7,901 bases of DNA, taken from assembly GCA_900320415.1 (NCBI GenBank), contig ONSE01000004.1:1-7901 (forward strand), read 5' to 3'. A program made the translations under genes and the position numbers. Shown here one piece after another: positions 6,086-7,901 of the stretch. The stretch is from an uncultured Eubacteriales bacterium (GTDB taxonomy: Bacteria > Bacillota > Clostridia > Oscillospirales > Acutalibacteraceae). The notes below the pieces were generated by a model. That model saw only the letters and a list, made by a program, of their open reading frames with translations, was not told the DNA's origin and made no database searches. Numbering within the stretch: the stretch's first letter is position 1; every line of letters begins with the position of its first letter.

Positions 6086-6134
6086 AAGAACACGCAGGTC
6101 CGCTCGGAGCCTGCGTGTTCTTGTCTGATACTCT
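6086..6134 (+). terminator. Hairpin terminator between convergent genes
   Basis: AAGAACACGCAGG (6086-6098) pairs perfectly with CCTGCGTGTTCTT (6110-6122), and TCCG/CGGA can extend the stem inside the loop. It lies about 75 bp after the esterase stop and about 80 bp after the permease stop on the other strand, so it may serve both. The downstream T-tract is weak on both sides. On the plus strand the hairpin runs into TTGTCTGATACTCT (6121-6134), nearly identical to the sequence following the hairpin at 39-75. A run of eight T at 6072-6079 precedes it. Confidence 0.7.
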
Positions 6135-6201
6135 GATCCTTCTTATCCCGCCTTCAAAAGCGCGGCCTTTTTCACGGTTCATCATGCGTTTGGAGTGCCT
6201 G

Positions 6202-6945
6202 TCAATTTTTCTTCAGCTTTATCGAGAATACGGCTATCGCCGCCGTGAGCAGCACCGCCGCGTAGCCGATGACCCACCACAGGTCGGGGAATACCGCCGC
6301 GTAATTTCCCGCGACAGCCGCTCTCGCGGCGCTTACCGCGTGTGAGAACGGCAGGCAGTCCGCGATCATCTTAAAGGCGCCGCCCACCATCGCGGTATCG
6401 AACCAGATGTTCGAGAGCCACGCGGAAAGGTTGGTCAGCAAAGCGCCGCATACGCCGCCGACAGCCTTCTCGTTGAGGATGCTTCCGAACAGCAGTCCCA
6501 GCGAGATGAACACCACCGCGATCGGAATGTTGACGACTACGGCGACAATCAGATTCACCCCAAGCGGTAAGCCGAAGATAAGCGCCGCGGCGTAGCACAC
6601 CAAGCTCTGGACGATCGCCATGGGCAGCAGAGGCACGGTGTAGCCGATGATGAAATCGGCGGGCTTCAGAGGCGAGGTGAACAGCCGGAGCATAAAGCTC
6701 GTGGAACGGTCCTTCGCGATAAGCATGGACGAAAACAGAGACAAAAAGCTCAGACCGAATACCGTGATACCGGGAGCGAGCTTCTCGATTTCAAACAGAT
6801 CGGGGCCGTATCCCTGGGGGATTCCCTTGTTGATCGCCGCCAGCAGCACCAGCAGGACGATCGGGAACACGATGCCGAAAAGCAGCGCGAGTATATCTCT
6901 CGTGATTTCTTTTGTATTGCGCGAAGCAAAGGTCAACGCTCTCAT
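6202..6945 (-). CDS. ABC-2 type transporter permease
   Basis: This is a 247-residue membrane protein with about six membrane segments: 18-38, 58-77, 98-124, 130-156, 163-182 and 220-242. The pattern matches ABC-2 family export permeases. A cytoplasmic stretch after the second segment (AKDRSTSFMLRLFTSPLKPADF) is the coupling-type region typical of the family, and LPFSHAV precedes the last segment. The C-terminus is lysine-rich (KLKKN), consistent with a cytoplasmic end. Its ATG overlaps the ATPase stop codon as ATGA (6942-6945), with GGGGGAGG upstream, so the two are translationally coupled and probably form one complex of two permeases and two ATPases. No second permease gene follows. The substrate cannot be inferred; relatives export drugs, peptides, lipids or cell-wall precursors. 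Confidence 0.9.
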   Translation of the reverse strand: MRALTFASRNTKEITRDILALLFGIVFPIVLLVLLAAINKGIPQGYGPDLFEIEKLAPGITVFGLSFLSLFSSMLIAKDRSTSFMLRLFTSPLKPADFIIGYTVPLLPMAIVQSLVCYAAALIFGLPLGVNLIVAVVVNIPIAVVFISLGLLFGSILNEKAVGGVCGALLTNLSAWLSNIWFDTAMVGGAFKMIADCLPFSHAVSAARAAVAGNYAAVFPDLWWVIGYAAVLLTAAIAVFSIKLKKN

Positions 6946-7670
6946 TTTAATGCCTCCCCCGCAAGCTTGATAAACGCCTCTTCAAAATCATCGGTACCTG
7001 CCTTTTCTTTCAGCTCGGCGGCGGTACCCTCGGCGCACAGAACTCCGTGAGCCATAATGCCGATGCGATCCGAGAGGCTCTCTGCCTCTTCCAGATAATG
7101 TGTGGTCAGGATGACGGTCATCTTGCTCTTGAGCTCCTCTATGACTCTCCACAGCTCCCTTCTCGCGAGTACGTCAAGGCCGAGCGTAGGCTCGTCGAGG
7201 AAAAGCACCTCGGGCTCGGTGATCAGAGCCATGGCGATGCTCAGTCTGCGCTGCCAGCCTCCCGAAAGAGTGACCGCGCGGCTGCGCTCTACCTCACGCA
7301 TCGAAAGACGGTCGAGCATCTCGTCTGCCTTTCGGCGGGCGTCCTTTCTATCGGCGCCGTAAATGCGGGCGATGAGCTCCAGATTCTCGCGCACGCTCAG
7401 CTTGGCGGCTACGGCGGTCTCCTGGGGCGATACATTCATGATCGCCTTTACCTTATCGGATTCCCTCACAACGCTGTGACCCATCACGCAAGCCTCGCCG
7501 GAGGTGGGCTTCGTCAGGCAGGAGAGGATCTTGATCGTGGTCGATTTGCCCGCGCCGTTGACGCCCAGCAGGGCGTACAGCTCACCGCTGTGTACCGTCA
7601 GATCAAGATTGTTGACAGCGGTCTTTTCCTTATACTTTTTTACCAGATGGGTTGTTTTGATCGCTTCCAT
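6942..7670 (-). CDS. ABC transporter ATP-binding protein
   Basis: This is a 242-residue nucleotide-binding subunit, of normal length for an ABC-2 exporter ATPase acting on the cytoplasmic face of the membrane. All motifs are intact: Walker A GVNGAGKST (36-44, Lys42), Q-loop Gln83, signature LSGGWQRR (135-142), Walker B VLFLDEPT (155-162, catalytic Glu160), D-loop LGLD (163-166) and the H-loop His191 in TTHYLEEAE. The signature carries Trp where Gln or Met is more usual, a tolerated variant in this group. The start is the ATG at 7670, with GAGGT five bases before it; the site overlaps the end of the regulator gene, which stops at 7679. It pairs with the permease directly downstream. Confidence 0.95.
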   Translation of the reverse strand: MEAIKTTHLVKKYKEKTAVNNLDLTVHSGELYALLGVNGAGKSTTIKILSCLTKPTSGEACVMGHSVVRESDKVKAIMNVSPQETAVAAKLSVRENLELIARIYGADRKDARRKADEMLDRLSMREVERSRAVTLSGGWQRRLSIAMALITEPEVLFLDEPTLGLDVLARRELWRVIEELKSKMTVILTTHYLEEAESLSDRIGIMAHGVLCAEGTAAELKEKAGTDDFEEAFIKLAGEALK

Positions 7671-7678
7671 ATTTTACC

Positions 7679-7879
7679 TCACTGTTCCGCAAAGAATTCT
7701 CCCAGGGTTACCTTCGCAAGAGCGATTCCTCCCTTGTGGGTATCTCCCATGACCATCAGTCTGTCGCCGGGGTGTATGTCGAACACCTCACGCGCGTGCT
7801 TGGGGATGACTATCTGACCTCTCTCCCCTACCTTGGTCATTCCGAAGATGTATTTTCCTTTGTTGGTCTCAACGCTCAC
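7679..7879 (-). CDS. AbrB/MazE/SpoVT-like DNA-binding regulator, start uncertain
   Basis: The reading shown gives 66 residues consisting of one swapped-hairpin AbrB-type DNA-binding domain. The diagnostic part is VGERGQIVIPKHAREVFDIHPGDRLMVMGD (residues 17-46 in sections), with the GQIVIPK loop at 21-27. Such proteins act as dimers or higher oligomers in the cytoplasm as transition-state or local regulators. It leads the operon, with eight bases between its stop and the ATPase ATG, so it probably controls this exporter. The start is doubtful. The GTG at 7879 has no recognisable ribosome binding site, and the frame stays open upstream to the window edge (VPLSEQN before the GTG), so the true start may lie beyond 7901. 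An antitoxin (MazE) role is unlikely because an ABC transporter rather than a toxin follows. Confidence 0.85.
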   Translation of the reverse strand: MSVETNKGKYIFGMTKVGERGQIVIPKHAREVFDIHPGDRLMVMGDTHKGGIALAKVTLGEFFAEQ

Positions 7880-7901
7880 GTTCTGCTCGGAGAGCGGTAC
7901 G

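Noticed and set aside
7047..7817. A 256-residue plus-strand open frame opposite the ABC ATPase
   Set aside because: It is antisense to a frame with every ABC ATPase motif, and it crosses the boundary into the regulator gene in the wrong direction.
7679..7879. MazE-type antitoxin of a toxin-antitoxin pair
   Set aside because: The fold family is shared, but the downstream partner is an ABC ATPase with coupled permease, not a toxin.

Overview
The window looks like chromosomal DNA from a gut or rumen Clostridia of the Ruminococcaceae type. The support is a type I dockerin on a secreted BspA-like leucine-rich-repeat protein, strong AGGAGG-type ribosome binding sites, a Gram-positive lipoprotein signal, and an AbrB-family regulator leading an ABC-2 transporter operon. 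Species cannot be read from the sequence. No tRNA, rRNA, CRISPR array or complete insertion sequence was seen.

Layout, left to right. Positions 1-91 hold a hairpin terminator, probably shared between an unseen gene to the left and kptA. Positions 183-740 (minus) encode KptA, an RNA 2'-phosphotransferase. It is bracketed by two related 59-60 bp imperfect palindromes in opposite orientation (92-150 and 921-980), which look like MITE-like or other small dispersed elements. After a further hairpin and a clear terminator comes a 1159-residue secreted protein (1094-4573, minus). It has a signal peptide, five BspA-type LRRs, four copies of a two-part module and a C-terminal dockerin. A 277-bp divergent intergenic region with two good sigma-A promoters separates it from a lipid-anchored alpha/beta-hydrolase of the esterase D/feruloyl esterase type (4851-6011, plus). 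A long hairpin at 6086-6122 sits between this gene and a convergent minus-strand operon: AbrB-like regulator (7679-7879), ABC ATPase (6942-7670) and ABC-2 permease (6202-6945). The last two are coupled by an ATGA overlap.

How the genes may fit together. The dockerin protein is probably exported and docked on a cohesin scaffold or surface anchor, while the esterase is tethered to the membrane. Their back-to-back promoters suggest a surface function linked to polysaccharide or host/particle contact, but this is inference. The AbrB-ATPase-permease set is a self-contained exporter cassette, substrate unknown, with its regulator first. kptA appears to be a stand-alone gene.

I see no clear undescribed multi-gene system. 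The most interesting signals are the inverted element pair around kptA, the four-fold duplicated module of the dockerin protein, and a 14-base sequence shared immediately downstream of two unrelated terminator hairpins.
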